From Iris pallida (Eukaryota; Streptophyta; Magnoliopsida; Asparagales; Iridaceae), in contig JANAVB010003400.1 in assembly GCA_029216955.1 (NCBI GenBank), forward strand, positions 16,564,868 to 16,628,867: a DNA stretch of 64,000 bases. The letters are read 5' to 3'. Shown here piece after piece: positions 10,632 through 23,170 of this stretch; the stretch's first letter is position 1; each line of letters starts with the position of its first letter. Made by a program: the position numbers and the translations under genes. Below the pieces are notes generated by a model. That model saw nothing but the letters and a program-made list of their open reading frames with translations, was not told the DNA's origin and made no database searches.

Positions 10632-13289
10632 TGTCACCCTCATTTCCCGTATTTCATATTTATACTCATAATTGGATTTTTGGCATGTATTTTTTTATTT
10701 TTATTTTTTATTATTATTTTATTTTTCTCGGCTTGAGAAATTTTAGGTTTTCTCGTATTTTGGGTTTCGGCTCGGCTCGGTTTTAGTTGGGTGGTTTGAT
10801 TTTAGACCCAATGGAACACTTTAACCAATACTCCACCCTCATTCCACCACAACCACCCTCATTAAAACCCCACCAACCACTCTCTCTTCTCATTACTTCC
10901 CCCATTAATTTCTAACTTCTTCTTCTTCCTTCTTCCACACAACACCCCACCCATAGGCAAGTGCATCTTGCCACCACATGAAGACAAATTTTATTTGTCC
11001 ATTAGCTTAATTAGATGATTTGGAACAACATTAGAACTTGACATTTTTGGATTTGGAGTTTGGATTTTTCTAGATCTAAGTTTTTATCATTTTCGGAATT
11101 CCTTGGAATTGATCTACCAAACTTGGTTTTTTGCTTATTTTGATGCTTCTATGTTGTAGAGAATTGAATTTTACACAAGTTAGACTCTTAAAAATCCAAA
11201 TTTCGAGTTTTATGGACCAAGTTGTGATGTTCCAAAGATTTGAAGCCATGGGTGTTCTTCCTCTTAGTAAGAGGAAGAAGAAGACCCCCCCTCCCCCGCG
11301 TGCACTCTTTAGCGTGCTGCTGGCCCGCGCGCCTCGCCGCCTTACGCCCATGCACGCTTGGCTGCATTGCGCTGCCCCCGCGCCGTGCCCTTTGGCGCTG
11401 GCCGCTGAAACCGTTGGCACACGCGCTCTTTAATGCGCTGCTGCCCCAACCGATTGCGCCCGGCCCCCGGCGCACTTGGCCCCTGCGCACTTGGCCGCGC
11501 CCTCGGCACACTTGGCCCCTGCGCCCCTGCGCGCTTGACCCCGCGCCCCCTGCGCGCTTGACCCCGCGCCTTGTGCGCTTGGACCCCGCGCCCCCTGCGC
11601 GCTCGGCTCCCCGCGCCCTTTGGCGCGCTGCGACCGTTCCCGAGTGCGTCTCGTGGCACCGTTTGCTCGAGTCCCCTTGCTTGGCCCACCCTGTGCCATG
11701 GCTTCCCCTCCTGACCCTTGGTGTTTCCCCTGGGTTCTCGATTTTCTCTTGCTGATTTTGTTTTCTGGAAGCTTGATGCCACAGCACGACTCGACTGACC
11801 TGATACGCCATAACACGATTTTCGGTATTTTTAATTTATGGCTAGCATTTTCTCATTTTGGTGCTTGTAACTCGTGGGTTTTAACTTGTAACCTGCAACC
11901 TGTAATTAATCCCTTGTAACTTGACGTCTTGATAGTGGCCACCTTGGCGCACTCTTGACTTGACTCGACTTGATAGCTGGTCGTACTTGACTTGCCCTGA
12001 CACCGTGGGTGTTCCTCCTTGTTGTGTTGTGCAAATCTACTTGTCTTGTCTTGCATCATGTCTAGGACGTGACTCCCTGGGTACCACGGCCAGGTACTCA
12101 TACTAAACTGGATTAGGCTAATGATTAGATCAAACTAGAACATAGAGAATTTCCAGTCACAAACAATCTCGTTATCTGGGTGCTTTAATGGACGTGTAGC
12201 TTGCCGACGAGTAGAGCACATTTCCAGCACACTGTCATGTGTTGCACCTCTAAGTCACCTAAGGGTATATCGTCTCCTGGGTGATGTACCCAACCATACT
12301 CTCAACCCGCGGAAGGATAACTAGATAGTCTGCAGGGCTTGGGACTGGGAAATTCTCATTGCATCTTGTTAGTAATTAGGCTTGTGATAACCCTAGTTAG
12401 TTAAGGTAGTAAGCCGTAGTAATTGCTTGGCCGCTTGTGAATGGATGTTGTCTAGCCCTGTCTAAGTCTGGTTTAGTCCCAGTACCTGGTTCCTCCCGAA
12501 CATGTTTGTTTTACTTGTCTTAACAATAAGTGGGTAGAGACAAGTACTATTCAGGCGAAGGGTTACAACCCCGGTCCTTGTTTGGTTTACTGGTTGTAAT
12601 CTGGCTCCCGGAATGGTTTCATGTCCCTAGTCATTTATTTTCCTGCTGTACTTTTATTACTTGTACCTTCTTCTATTTTCTTATGTTCTGATATGCTGGC
12701 TTTTGTTCTTATTTTATGGCCTCCTTTGTGGCACTTGCTCTTTCTGGGGTTTGACCCAGCTGGTTTTGTGTGGCCAGATTTCGGAGCAGCACCTGAGGAT
12801 CTACGAAACCTCCAGCCCGATAGTGGCGACTAGAAGGAATCCGGGCTACGAGTGGGTTTTCTATTTTGTTTCGCTCACTCTACTGTAAAATTATTCTTTT
12901 GAGGCGTTTAGCCGACGAGCACCTGTTAGCTCGATGCATATTTACTTACTGTCTGCCTACGGGCTGTAAACATGATTAACAAATCCTAGGGTTGATCATG
13001 TATGACTAAACTCCTGTTAGTCCTCGCATTTTGTATGACTAGCTTCATGATCAACTGAATATGTAATATTTGGGATGCCTTTTATTGTATATTTGGTGGT
13101 CTAATATCTTGTAATTATATTATTTGTTTTAGATTGAGACAATAGGCTTGACCTTAAGAGACTGTTGGCTTGTAGTAAACCCTCATTTCGAGACAGCCGT
13201 GACCGTATTGCGAGGTGGATTTCATTTTAATATACGTAGCTGGCTATGTACGCCCCCGCTCTCCAGTATTCTGGTTCTGGGGCATCACA
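10632..13289 (+). repeat. Tekay-like element copy A, 5' LTR
   Basis: 2,658 bp from TGTCACCCTC to GCATCACA. It contains a pyrimidine- and CCACC-rich leader-like part near 10840-10970, a strongly GC-rich island at about 11283-11660, and an AT-rich right half. The sequence after it, TGGTTTAAGTGG, begins with TGG as a primer-binding site should but does not match the usual initiator tRNA-Met site, so the primer tRNA is uncertain. Confidence 0.92.
11283..11660. repeat. GC-rich repeat island in Tekay LTR (copy A, 5')
   Basis: A sharp GC-rich block in an AT-rich LTR, built from degenerate short units of the type GCGCACTTGGCCCCT and GCGCGCTTGACCCCGC. ORFs of up to about 200 codons appear on both strands only because stop codons are rare in such sequence; their Ala-, Arg-, Pro- and Gly-rich products match no family. 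The corresponding islands are about 18930-19375, 28676-29060, 45935-46310 and 53575-54010. Confidence 0.85.
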
Positions 13290-13531
13290 TGGTTTAAGTG
13301 GTCGCCCATGCAGGTCTTGGTATTCAAGATATGTGAGGGTTTACCGGATAGATGTCTCAATCAGTACTCGTCTTTGATCTCCATTCATATCCTCTGTATC
13401 TCTGGATTCTTGTCCTGATCTTGTGCTTGTGTCGTTGATCTGTCCTGGTCCTTCCTTATTGTTTTTCCTGTGTCGTCTTCTTCAGCGGCACTGTACCTGA
13501 TCCCGCCGATCAGTAAAGTGGAGCACTTCCC

Positions 13532-14425
13532 GTGGACCACCAGCAACCCGGAGATCAAGCCCAGCATTTCGGAGTAGCCTCCAGAGTTGTATCTCCCGGA
13601 GGAGAGCCCCCAGTTCGGCCCGTCCAGCCTACAGAGCCTGACGATGGCACCTTGGTAGGTCTCATCAGGACCTTGATAGCTTTCCAGGATCGTCGAGGAG
13701 ACGCCTTGCACCAGGTAGTGGCAGATGCTTTGACTAGAGGCGGTCATGCGGGAAACAGCGCGGCCAACAGCTTCAAGCGCTTTAACCCTCCATTTTTCGA
13801 CGGCAGCGAGGTTGCGATTGCCGCGGACGCTTGGCTTCAGGATACCGAGGTGATTCTGGAAGTAGCTAGGACACCTGAGAATGAGAAGGTGGTGGTGGTA
13901 CGCCTGCAGTTGTTAGACTTGGCTCGTAGTTGGTGGGCAGCGCAAGCCATGGGATTAGTGGCACCCATTGCTTGGGCAGTATTTAGAGAAAGATTCCAGA
14001 TAAAGTATTTTGATACTGTAGCTCGGTACGACCTACAGACGAGATTTACCAACTTGAAGCAAGGAGGTAGAACGGTCGACGGTTATGCATCTGAGTTTTC
14101 TAGACTCAGTAGGTTTGCCCCCACCTTGGTGGCGACCGAGTTTGATAGGGCCCAGCGGTTCCAGCAGGGACTGAATTTGGAGATCTTGTTGGCAGTCGAG
14201 CAGTTCGAGCACCAGACGTTCGATGCGGAATTGAGAGCAGCTAGGAGGCACGAGTATACCTCCCAAAGGATCGTAGATAGGACCAGAGGTAGGAAGCGGT
14301 CCCACAACCAGATGCAACAATCATCAGCTCCAGCCCCGGCAGCAAGGGGTTTGACCATTGGAACTCCGAAGCGGGCGGCCTCAGTAACGTTGGTTCAGCA
14401 TTCAACCCCGACGTACCCGCAGTAA
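13532..14425 (+). pseudogene. gag: Gag region of Tekay-like element, copy A
   Basis: Encodes the structural Gag protein, which packages element RNA into virus-like particles in the cytoplasm. The 297-codon frame from 13532 begins with GTG, not ATG, and an in-frame TAA lies just upstream at 13514, so the true start is lost or further upstream. The retrotransposon Gag core is seen at residues about 85-240 (FNPPFFDGS, ADAWLQDTE, LARSWWAAQAM, RFTNLKQGGRTVDGYASEF). The frame ends in TAA at 14423-14425, eight codons before the zinc knuckles, which continue in the same frame; the stop sits in a Gln-rich context and fits CAA to TAA. The same stop is in copies B and C. Confidence 0.85.
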
Positions 14426-17400
14426 CAGAAGCAGAAGCAGACTTCCGCGATGGGATGTTCTCATTGTGGAAAGCCAGGCCATGTTGTGGAGGATTGTCGT
14501 AGGGCACAGGGATTGTGCCTGGCTTGTGGAGCGACAGATCACAAGATAGGAGCCTGCCCGAATAGGGGTAGTTCATCCTCTTCTAACCTAACCAGTCCAT
14601 CGATTAGGGGACCAGCACCTATGCAGCAACAGTACCCTAGGCCATTGTTGCCTCAGGCCCAGGCATTTCATCAGCAGAACCAGCAGCAGTACACCCAAGC
14701 CCAAGTACAGAACAGGCAGAGAGGTTTCCAGCAGAGGGGACCCGTAGCTAGAGGACAAGGTCCGGCCATGATGATGACTATGAAAGAAGAAGTTGCACCA
14801 GGTGAGGTAGTGGCAGGTACTATTCTCGTCAACTCCTCTCTAGCATCGATATTATTTGATTCTGGTGCATCGCATTCATTCATGTCTGCACGATTTGCGA
14901 CACGGATAGGATTGGAGCCCGAGTCATTATCAGTGAGGCTCAATATACTTACTGGTAATGGTCTTGTGGGAGTAGATCGGGTGTTTTCCTCGTGTCGGAT
15001 CGTAGTTAGCGGTAGAGAGTTTCCCGCTAGATTTATAGAATTTCCTATGGCAGACTATGATGTAGTCTTAGGCATGGATTGGTTGAGGAACCAGTATGCT
15101 AGGATAGACTGCCATGTTGGCAGGGTTATCTTTAGTATCCCAGGCGAGCCAGAGTTTTCATTTTCCAGAGGTGCAGTGGAACCATCATCTCCAGTATTGC
15201 GGATGGCCGTAGCATCAGTACAGTTACCCAGGATAGTTAAAGAATTTCCAGATGTCTTCCCAGAAGAACTTTCAGGAATGCCGCCAGAGCGGGAGATCGA
15301 GTTCACTATAGACTTGATCCCCGGGACAGCACCAGTATCAGAGAGAGTCTACAGGATGGCGCCTTCAGAGTTGGAGATTTTGTACAAGATGATTGAAGAA
15401 TTAAGGACCAAGGGATTCATTCGTGCAAGTGGATCACCTTGGGGAGCCCCGATGCTTCTTGTGAAAAAGAAGGATGGTACATACAGGTTATGTGTAGATT
15501 ATCGTACCTTGAACTCAGTGACAATCAAGAACAGATACCCTCTCCCGAAGATAGATGACTTATTTGATCAACTCAGAGGGGCTTCAGTGTTCTCGAAGAT
15601 AGACTTGCGGTCAGGATACCACCAGATCAGAGTCAGAGAGTAGGACATCCCGAAGACAGCATTTAGATCGAGATATGGGCATTGGGAGTTCCTTGTTATG
15701 CCCTTTAGAGCAACCAATGCGCCAGCCGTATTCATGGACCTCATGAATCGCATTTTCATGCCTTACTTGGATCAGTTTGTGATCGTATTCCTAGATGATA
15801 TCCTGGTCTACAGCAAGAGCGAAGCAGAGCATGAGCAGCATCTCAGGATTGTTCTTTAGACGCTTAGAGAGCACCAGTTGTACGCCAAGTTTAGTAAATA
15901 CGAGTTCTGGCTCGATCGCATTTCGTACTTGGGTCACATCATTACCCGAGGAGGAGTGGAAGTAGATCCCCAGAAGATTGTGGCTATCGAGTCATGGCCA
16001 GTACCTAGTTCAGCGGCAGAGGTTCGCAGCTTCCTTGGATTGGCCGGCTACTACCGGCGATTCGTTTCAGAGTTTGCAAGGATTTCAGCGCCGATGACTC
16101 AGTTGACCCGCAAGGATGTGCAGTTCGCTTGGATAGCAGAGTGCTAGGAATCATTTGAGAAGTTGAAGTGAGGTTTGATAACGGCTCCCATTCTCACACT
16201 TCCAGATGGGACCGGAGTATTTACAGTTTTTTGCGACGCTTCAGGCAGAGGATTGGGATGTGTCTTGATGCAGCATGGGAAGGTAATATCTTATGCATCA
16301 CGTCAACTTTGTGATCATAAGAAGAATTACCTGACCCACGACTTAGAACTGGCAGCAGTAGTATTTGCACTTAAGCTTTGGCGGCACTACTTGTACGGAG
16401 ACAGAGTGGAGATATTTACGGATCACAAGAGCCTGAAGTATGTTTTCACCCAGAAGGACCTTAATATGCGGCAGAGAAGATGGCTCGAGCTATTGATAGA
16501 CTATGATGTGGACTTGCAGTATCACCCAGGGAAGGCCAACGTTGTGGCAGATGCGTTGAGCAGGAGAGCCGGAGTTTACTTCCTAACGGCGCAACCAGAG
16601 TTATTGGCAGATCTTCAGAAGATGGGAATTGAAGTGGTTCTTCCTACCAACGTGGCGCTGATGGCCATTCTACAGGTTCAATCCAGCATAGTTGAGAGGA
16701 TCCGGATGGCGCTATCTATAGATTCCAAGATTCAACGACTCAGAGCAGAATATGAAGCTGGAAGAAGGCCAGAGTTATGCATTCATGAAGATGGTACACT
16801 TCGGCACGACACTCGTCTTTGTGTACCCAGTGGAGATATTAGACAGGAGGTCATGGCAGAAGCTCACAGTTCACAGTATTCTATTCATCCCGGTGGCACG
16901 AAGATGTACCGCGATATTCGTCAGCATTTCTGGTAGAATGGCATAAAGAGGGAGATAGCCCGATTTGTCTCTCGGTGTTTGGTTTGCCAGCAGGTTAAGG
17001 CTGAACGTCAGAGGCCCACTGGACTTCTTCAGTCCTTGCCGATTCCAGAATGGAAGTGGGAGCATATGACCATGGATTTTGTGACTGGATTACCTAGATC
17101 CCCAGCTGGTCGAGATGCTATTTGGGTTATAGTTGACCGGCTCACGAAGGTGGCTCATTTTTTCCTATTCAGAGTTGGGCAGTCTACGACTCAGCTAGCG
17201 GAGATGTACCTCAGGCAGATTATCAGGCTTTACGGTGTGCCCGTCAGTATCACCTCGGACCGAGATTCAAGGTTTACATCACACTTTTGGCGCAGCTTGC
17301 AAAAGAGTTTGGGAACTCGTCTCCAGTTCAGTTTAGCATATCATCCGCAGACAGATCGTCAGTCAGAGAGCACAATCCAGACCCTTGAAGACATATTGAG

Positions 17401-18114
17401 ATCTTGTACACTTGACTTCGGTGGTTCATGGGAGGATCACCTGCATCTGGTGGAGTTTCCGTACAACAACAGTTTCAGGCCAGCATTCAGATGGCCCCGT
17501 TCGAGGCACTGTATGGTAGAAAATACAGATCTCCGTTAGCATGGGACAATATCGGAGAGAGGCAGATGCTCGGTCCAGAAATGATTGCCCAGACAGTTGA
17601 ATTAGTCAGAAAAGTCAGGGATCATCTTCGAGTCGTCCAAGATCGCCAACAACATTGGACCGATGTCCATCGGCGTCCCTTAGAGTTTGCTATCGGCGAC
17701 CATGTATTCCTTAGGATCTCGTCTAACCGCGGCGTCATTCGCTTTGGCGTGCGGGGAAAGCTTAGTCCTAGGTATATAGGGCTGTTCGATATCCTGGAGC
17801 GAGTAGGAGATGTATCCTATCGTCTTGCTCTTCCGTCGTCGCTAAGAGAGGTGCATGATGTATTCCATGTGTCCCAATTACGACGGTATATCCCGGACCC
17901 GAGCCATATCCTGGACCATTCGGAATTGGTTGTCGGTACCAACCTTTTGTATGAGGAGAGGCCCGTGTCTATATTGGACCGGAGGAAGAAGATACTCAAG
18001 AACAAGACTATTAACTTAGTCCGTGTTGCTTGGGGTCATCACTCTCTAGGTGAGTCAACGTGGGAGCGTGAGGATGACATCCGATCGTGATATCCCGACT
18101 TGTTTGACTCGTAA
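14426..18114 (+). pseudogene. pol: Gag knuckles plus Pol polyprotein of Tekay-like element, copy A
   Basis: Pol copies element RNA into DNA and integrates it. Domains in one frame: two CCHC knuckles (14456-14497, 14516-14557); protease with [10 protein letters not shown] (14852-14881); reverse transcriptase from about 15242 with FLDD at 15788-15799; RNase H (Asp 16234, Glu 16346, then TDHKSL and VADALSR); integrase HHCC zone near 16860-17000 and catalytic Asp 17075, Asp 17258, Glu 17366 with 35 residues between the last two; chromodomain-like tail about 17944-18114. Breaks: TAG 15641, TAG 15857, TAG 16145, TGA 16169, TAG 16934, one-base loss near 17476, TGA 18088. The usual end is TAA at 18112. 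RT also has Arg where Gly is expected in the MPFGATNAP motif (copy C keeps Gly). It is not functional as it stands. Confidence 0.92.
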
Positions 18115-18281
18115 GGTATAATATCTTCCTTATGCTTTATGCTTTCCATCCCTTGCTTGCATGTGTGATTGTATGATTGAACTGCTTAGTGTAGTTATTG
18201 GTACTTAGTGTAGCTTACCGTGGCAGTCTCTAGCTCCTTGATTAAATTTTGAGGACGGAATTCTTTTAAGGTGGATAGAGT

Positions 18282-20956
18282 TGTCACCCTCATTTCCCGT
18301 ATTTCGTATTTATACTCATAATTGGATTTTTGGCATGTTTTTTTTTATTTTTTTATTTTTTTAATTTTATTTTTCTCGATTTGAGGAATTTTGGGTTTTC
18401 TCGTATTTTGGGTTTCGGCTCAGCTCGGTTTTAGTTGGGTGGTTTGATTTTAGACCCAATGGAACACTTTAACCTATACTCCACCCTCATTCTACCACAA
18501 CCACCCTCATTAAAACCCCACCAACCACTCTCTCTCTCCTCATTACTTCCCCCATTAATTTCTAACTTCTTCCTTCTTCCACACAACACCCCACCCATAG
18601 GCAAGTGCATCTTGCCACCACATGAAGACAAATTTTATTTGTCCATTAGCTTAATTAGATGATTTGGAACAACATTAAAACTTGACATTTTTGGATTTGG
18701 AGTTTGGATTTTCTAGATCTAAGTTTTTATCATTTTCGGAATTCCTTGGAATTGATCTACCAAACTTGGATTTTTGATTATTTTGATGCTTCTATGTTGT
18801 AGAGAATTGAATTTTACACAAGTTAGACTCTTGAAAATCCAGATTTCGAGTTTTATGGACCAAGTTGTGATGTTCCAAAGATTTGAAGCCATGGGTGTTC
18901 TTCCTCTTAACAAGAGGAAGAAGAAGACCCCCCTCCCCCACGTGCGCTCTTTAGCGTGCTGCTGGCCCGCGCGCCTCGTCGCCTTGCGCCCGTGCGCGCT
19001 TGGCTGCATTGCGCTGCCCCTGCGACGCGCCCTTTGGCGCTGGCCGCTGAAACCGTTGGCGCACGCGCTCTTTAGCGCGCTGCTGCCCCGCCCGATTGCG
19101 CCCGGCCCCCGGCGCACTTGGCCCCTGGCGCACTTGGCCGCGCCCCCAGCGCACTTGGCCCCTGCACAATTGGCCGCGCCCCTGGCGCACTTGGCCCCTG
19201 CGCGCTTGACCCCGCGCCCCCTGCGCACTTGACCCCACGCCCCCTGCGCGCTTGGACCCCGCGCCCCCTGCGCGCCTCGGCTCCCCGCGCCTTTGGCGCG
19301 CTGCGACCGTTCCGAGTGCGTCTCGTGGCGCCGCTCGAGTCCCCTAGCCTGGCGCACCCTCTGCCATGGTTTTCCCTCCTGACCCTTGGTGTTTCCCCTG
19401 GGTTCTCGGTTTTCTCTTGTTGATTTTGTTTCTGGGAGCTTGATGCCACAGCCCGACTCGACTGACCCGACATGCCTTGACACGATTTTCGGTGTTTTTA
19501 ATTTATGGCTAGCATTCTCTGATTTTGGTGCTTTTAACTCGTGGCTTTTAACTTGTAACCTGCAACCTGTAATTAATCCCCTATAACTTGACGTCTAGAT
19601 AGTGGCCGCCTTGGCGCACTCTTGACTTGACTCGACTTGATAGCTGGTCGTACTTGACTTGCCCTGACACCGTGGGTGTTCCTCCTTATTGCGTTGTGCA
19701 AATCTACTTGTCTTGTCTTGCATCATGTCTAGGACGTGACTCCCTGGGTACCACGGCCAGGGACTCATACTAAATTGGATTAGGCTAATGATTAGATCAA
19801 ACTAGAACATGGAGAATTTCCAGTCAAAAGCAATCTCGTTATCTGGGCGCTTTAATGGACGTGTAGCTTGCCGACGAGTAGAGCACATTTCCAGCACACT
19901 GTCATGTGTTGTACCTCTAAGTCACCTAAGGGTATATCGTCTCCTGGGTGATGTACCCAACCATACTCTCAACCCGCGGAAGGATAACTAGATAGTCTGC
20001 AGGGCTTGGGACTGGGAAATTCTCATTGCATCTTGTTAGTAATTAGGCTTGTGATAACCCTAGTTAGTTAAGGTAGTAAGCCGTAGTAATTGCTTGGCCG
20101 CTTGTGAATGGATGTTGTCTAGCCCTGTCTAAGTCTGGTTTAGTCCCAGTACCTGGTTCCTCCCGAACATGTTTGTTTTACTTGTCTTAACAATAAGTGG
20201 GTAGAGACAAGTGCTGTTCAGGCGAAGGGTTATAACCCCGGTCCTTGTTTGGTTTACGGGTTGTAATCTGGCTCCCGGATTGGTTCCATGTCCCTAGTCA
20301 TTTATTTTCCTGTTGTACTTTTATTACTTGTACCTTCTTCCATTTTCTTATGTTATGATATGCTGGCTTTTGTTCTTATTTTGTGGCCTCCTTTGTAGCA
20401 CTTGCTCTTTCTGGAGTTTTGACCTAGCTGGTTTTGTGTGGCCAGATTTCGAAGCAGCACCCGAGGATCTACCGAACCTCCAGCCCGATGGTGGCGACTA
20501 GAAGGAATCCGGGCTACGAGTGGGTTTTCCATTTTTGTTCGCTCACTCTACTGTAAAATTATTCTTTTGAGGCATTTAGCCGACGAGCACCTGTTAGCTC
20601 GATGCATATTTACTTACTGTCTGCCTACGGGCTGTAAACATGATTAACAAATCCTAGGGTTGATCATGTATGACTAAACTCCTGCTAGACCTCGCATTTT
20701 GTACGACTAGCTTCATGATCAACTGAATATGTAATATTTGGGACGCCTTTTATTGTATATTTGGTGGTCTAATACTTGTAATTATATTATTTGTTTGAGA
20801 TTGAGACAATAGGCTTGACCTTAAGAGACTGTTGGCTTGTAGTAAACCCTCATTTCTAGACAGCCGTGACCGTATTGTGAGGTGGATTTCATTTCAATAT
20901 ACGTAGCTGGCTATGTACGCCCCCGCTCTCCAGTATTCTGGTTCTGGGGCGTCACA
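18282..20956 (+). repeat. Tekay-like element copy A, 3' LTR
   Basis: 2,675 bp, TGTCACCCTC to GGCGTCACA, preceded by a polypurine-like AAGGTGGATAGAG. It contains the second GC-rich island (about 18930-19375). Compared with the same LTR in copy B (52931-55609) it differs mostly by single-base insertions and deletions in homopolymers, for example near 19281, 19313, 19429, 20418 and 20538. Confidence 0.92.
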
Positions 20957-20961
20957 GGTTC
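20957..20961. other. Target-site duplication GGTTC, right copy (Tekay element A)
   Basis: Matches GGTTC at 10627-10631. Removing the element and one copy joins ACTAGGGTTC to GTAGAACC. The never-interrupted 5' LTR of copy B reads ACTAGGGTTCGTAGAGC at 34401-34417, so the empty site is present in the same window. Confidence 0.95.
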
Positions 20962-23170
20962 GTAGAACCTCTTCAAGCGTGCCCTAATCTCCTAGACTTA
21001 TTTTGGACTAATTTTCATAGATTAATGTGCAGCCACATTAATCAAATCTATTTTAAATCAAACTACATAACAACTTTCCTAAAATGGATTTTATTTAAAT
21101 CCTTTTTGGACACATCTTTTTGCATCTTTTGATTTAAATATCAAAACTCCTCCAAATCTTATCAAACCTCCTCTAAGTCAATCCTAGCCCTTAATCCTTT
21201 GATTTTCTATATTTAAAACCCATATTTTCTGTCTGTCCACCCCTTCCTCATGTACAAACCCGAGCGATTTTTCCAGAAGCTGCGCACACCACCTCTCGAA
21301 AAATCGAGTAAAAACCTCTCTTCGCCATCCTTTTTATTCCTTCTACCTTCATCAAATCAACCCTAACTATCTTCTCTTTCACCACAACAGGCCCCAAGTC
21401 GATCACAACTCCTTCGGACGTCGGCACAAGGCCTCGAAGTCGGCACAACACGAATTGATCAAATCTGGAACAACAGGTATGTTGACTTGCAACTGGGTTT
21501 TCTTCACTTCTAAATATTGAAACTTCGTAGGATCAAAATTGCATGGGTTCCTTATGTGTCTACTACCTTCATATAAAATTTTATGTCGAAATGCTTTCTA
21601 GGTTGGTTGGGGCATACGTTTTACCAAAGTGCATCCAGAATTGACACTGTTCATTGCGAGACAGATTTGAACTGTATAACTTCACTTCAGCCACCGATAT
21701 CATGTATAAAACGACCGTGTTTCAATTATCTATAATTCTCGTTCAATGAGTTTTTTATAATTTTGCTGTTTAAATGCTTAAATCATTCTATCTTTGAAGG
21801 ACAAAATTCTGCCGTAAAAGGGACTATCATTATTACCATCTTGTGAGCCGAAAAATATTTTTTGTGCAGCCAATGCTCCATATCATTGATCTTCGACTCA
21901 TGATCATGAATATACTTTAATTTAGATAATTATTTACCATTTATTTCAGAAATAAAGTTATTTTATTCATGGTTAAACAAGTTCTAATAACATTGATTTA
22001 TCAATGTGGATGTTAGTTTGATCATGAAATAAATTCTAAATGTTTTCTAAATTGTTTGTATGCAATATTAAAATATAATATTTATTTTTAGAGTATTAAT
22101 GATATATTTTAGAATTAATATTGAATATTTAGACATATATTTTGTGGAATTTTGTTAGCCTAATAGGAATATTACGACTAGTTATGTTATTAACTAATAT
22201 ATAGTTAACCCTACTTAGTATGTATAGATAGATATATAATAATTTTAATAATGTTAGAAAGATTATTAATATCACTTTTATAAATTTATAGGAGTTCGTG
22301 AGACCGTGACTGCAGAGGGTGACACTGGATCGATACTTTATTTATTTGTTGCAAATCCAGGCAAGATAGTGCCACTGTGATCTTATTTTATTTTCTATTA
22401 TACATGAACGTGTTGTGGTGTGTTAGGATTAGATGTATTAGGAGAGCGTCTAAGCATGACTTGGGTGCCGTAGTGGGTGTGTGTGACCTAGCGTGCTAGT
22501 AGACTTCCTCGTGTTGAAGTTACTTTTCAACGACTTCTATGACTGGACACATATCATGTCACGATACTTTAAGTGAGTTACATTGTGTTGGCATAGGCTT
22601 ACGCACTTGACTGATCATCATACGAGCGGTTCGTGTTTTGGTTTATACATAGTTAGTATGAGTCTATCTAGTGACTTGCATTGAGATATGTACTGTTCGA
22701 GTCATGGATATGACTGGTACAAGTCATGGACGGGAAGACTATTAGTAGGAGTATGAGAGCTATATTTAGCCTCATAGTTGTACGATTATGGGTTCATAGT
22801 TTCCCGGTTATGGGTGTATCACTAGAGGATATATCCGGCAGCGATCGTTGACCGTACATTAAAACACGGTCGGAAGGTATACTAGTGATGCAAAGTTTGG
22901 CTAGGGGATATATCCATTCAGTGGCCCTGACTGTACGTCAGATACGATTGGAATGTATACTAGTTCATGCTAAAGCCTATAGCGGATGCTATGCTTTATT
23001 GCTTCACCTACTCATACGTACCAAAGTAGTCTTCAAGTGTATTACACTTAGATGGATAGTTACCTTATCAGTTATATTCATGTTCATGTATATTACTTTT
23101 ACTGTTCATATTGTGGCTAGTTGTTGTATCTTGTTACATCCCTCTGAGGACCTGGTGATCTCTCCAGGTT
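20962..23170 (+). repeat. Outer element copy A, 3' LTR, part 2 (cut by the gap)
   Basis: Continues the outer 3' LTR after the Tekay insertion and matches 55615-57846. It stops at CTCTCCAGGTT where the run of N begins; copy B shows about 390 more bases to the LTR end at 58235. Several short deletions relative to B are concentrated here (near 21468, 22077, 22198, 22206, 22358, 22622 and 22753). The frame running into the N run at 22885 has no domain and is not a gene. Confidence 0.85.

Larger units (their letters stand above)
10632..20956 (+). mobile_element. Nested Ty3/gypsy chromovirus-type LTR retrotransposon, Tekay/Del-like, copy A
   Basis: A structurally complete 10.3-kb element: 5' LTR 10632-13289, gag-pol 13532-18114, polypurine region just before 18282, 3' LTR 18282-20956. 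Both LTRs start TGTCACCC and end TCACA, and GGTTC is duplicated at 10627-10631 and 20957-20961. LTRs of about 2.66 kb, two CCHC knuckles, the integrase sequence and a chromodomain-like tail point to the Tekay/Del group. The two LTRs are almost identical over several hundred bases in their right halves (one or two differences in about 250 bases near 12181 and 19850), so this insertion is much younger than the outer element. All coding parts are broken, so it cannot move by itself. Confidence 0.92.

Noticed and set aside
11076..11816. Long ORFs up to 207 codons on both strands over the GC-rich LTR island (also 18719-19483, 28470-29219, 45726-46465, 53369-54125)
   Set aside because: They overlap on both strands in several frames, are low-complexity Ala, Arg, Pro and Gly products, and change frame between LTR copies. 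They result from few stop codons in GC-rich repeats.
14423..14425. Programmed stop readthrough between Gag and Pol
   Set aside because: The stop lies before the zinc knuckles, not at the Gag-Pol boundary, and other stops further on show general decay; kept only as a low-likelihood alternative in the findings.
13385..14576. Minus-strand ORFs opposite gag and pol
   Set aside because: Shadows of the plus-strand gag-pol frame; no domain is recognisable in them.
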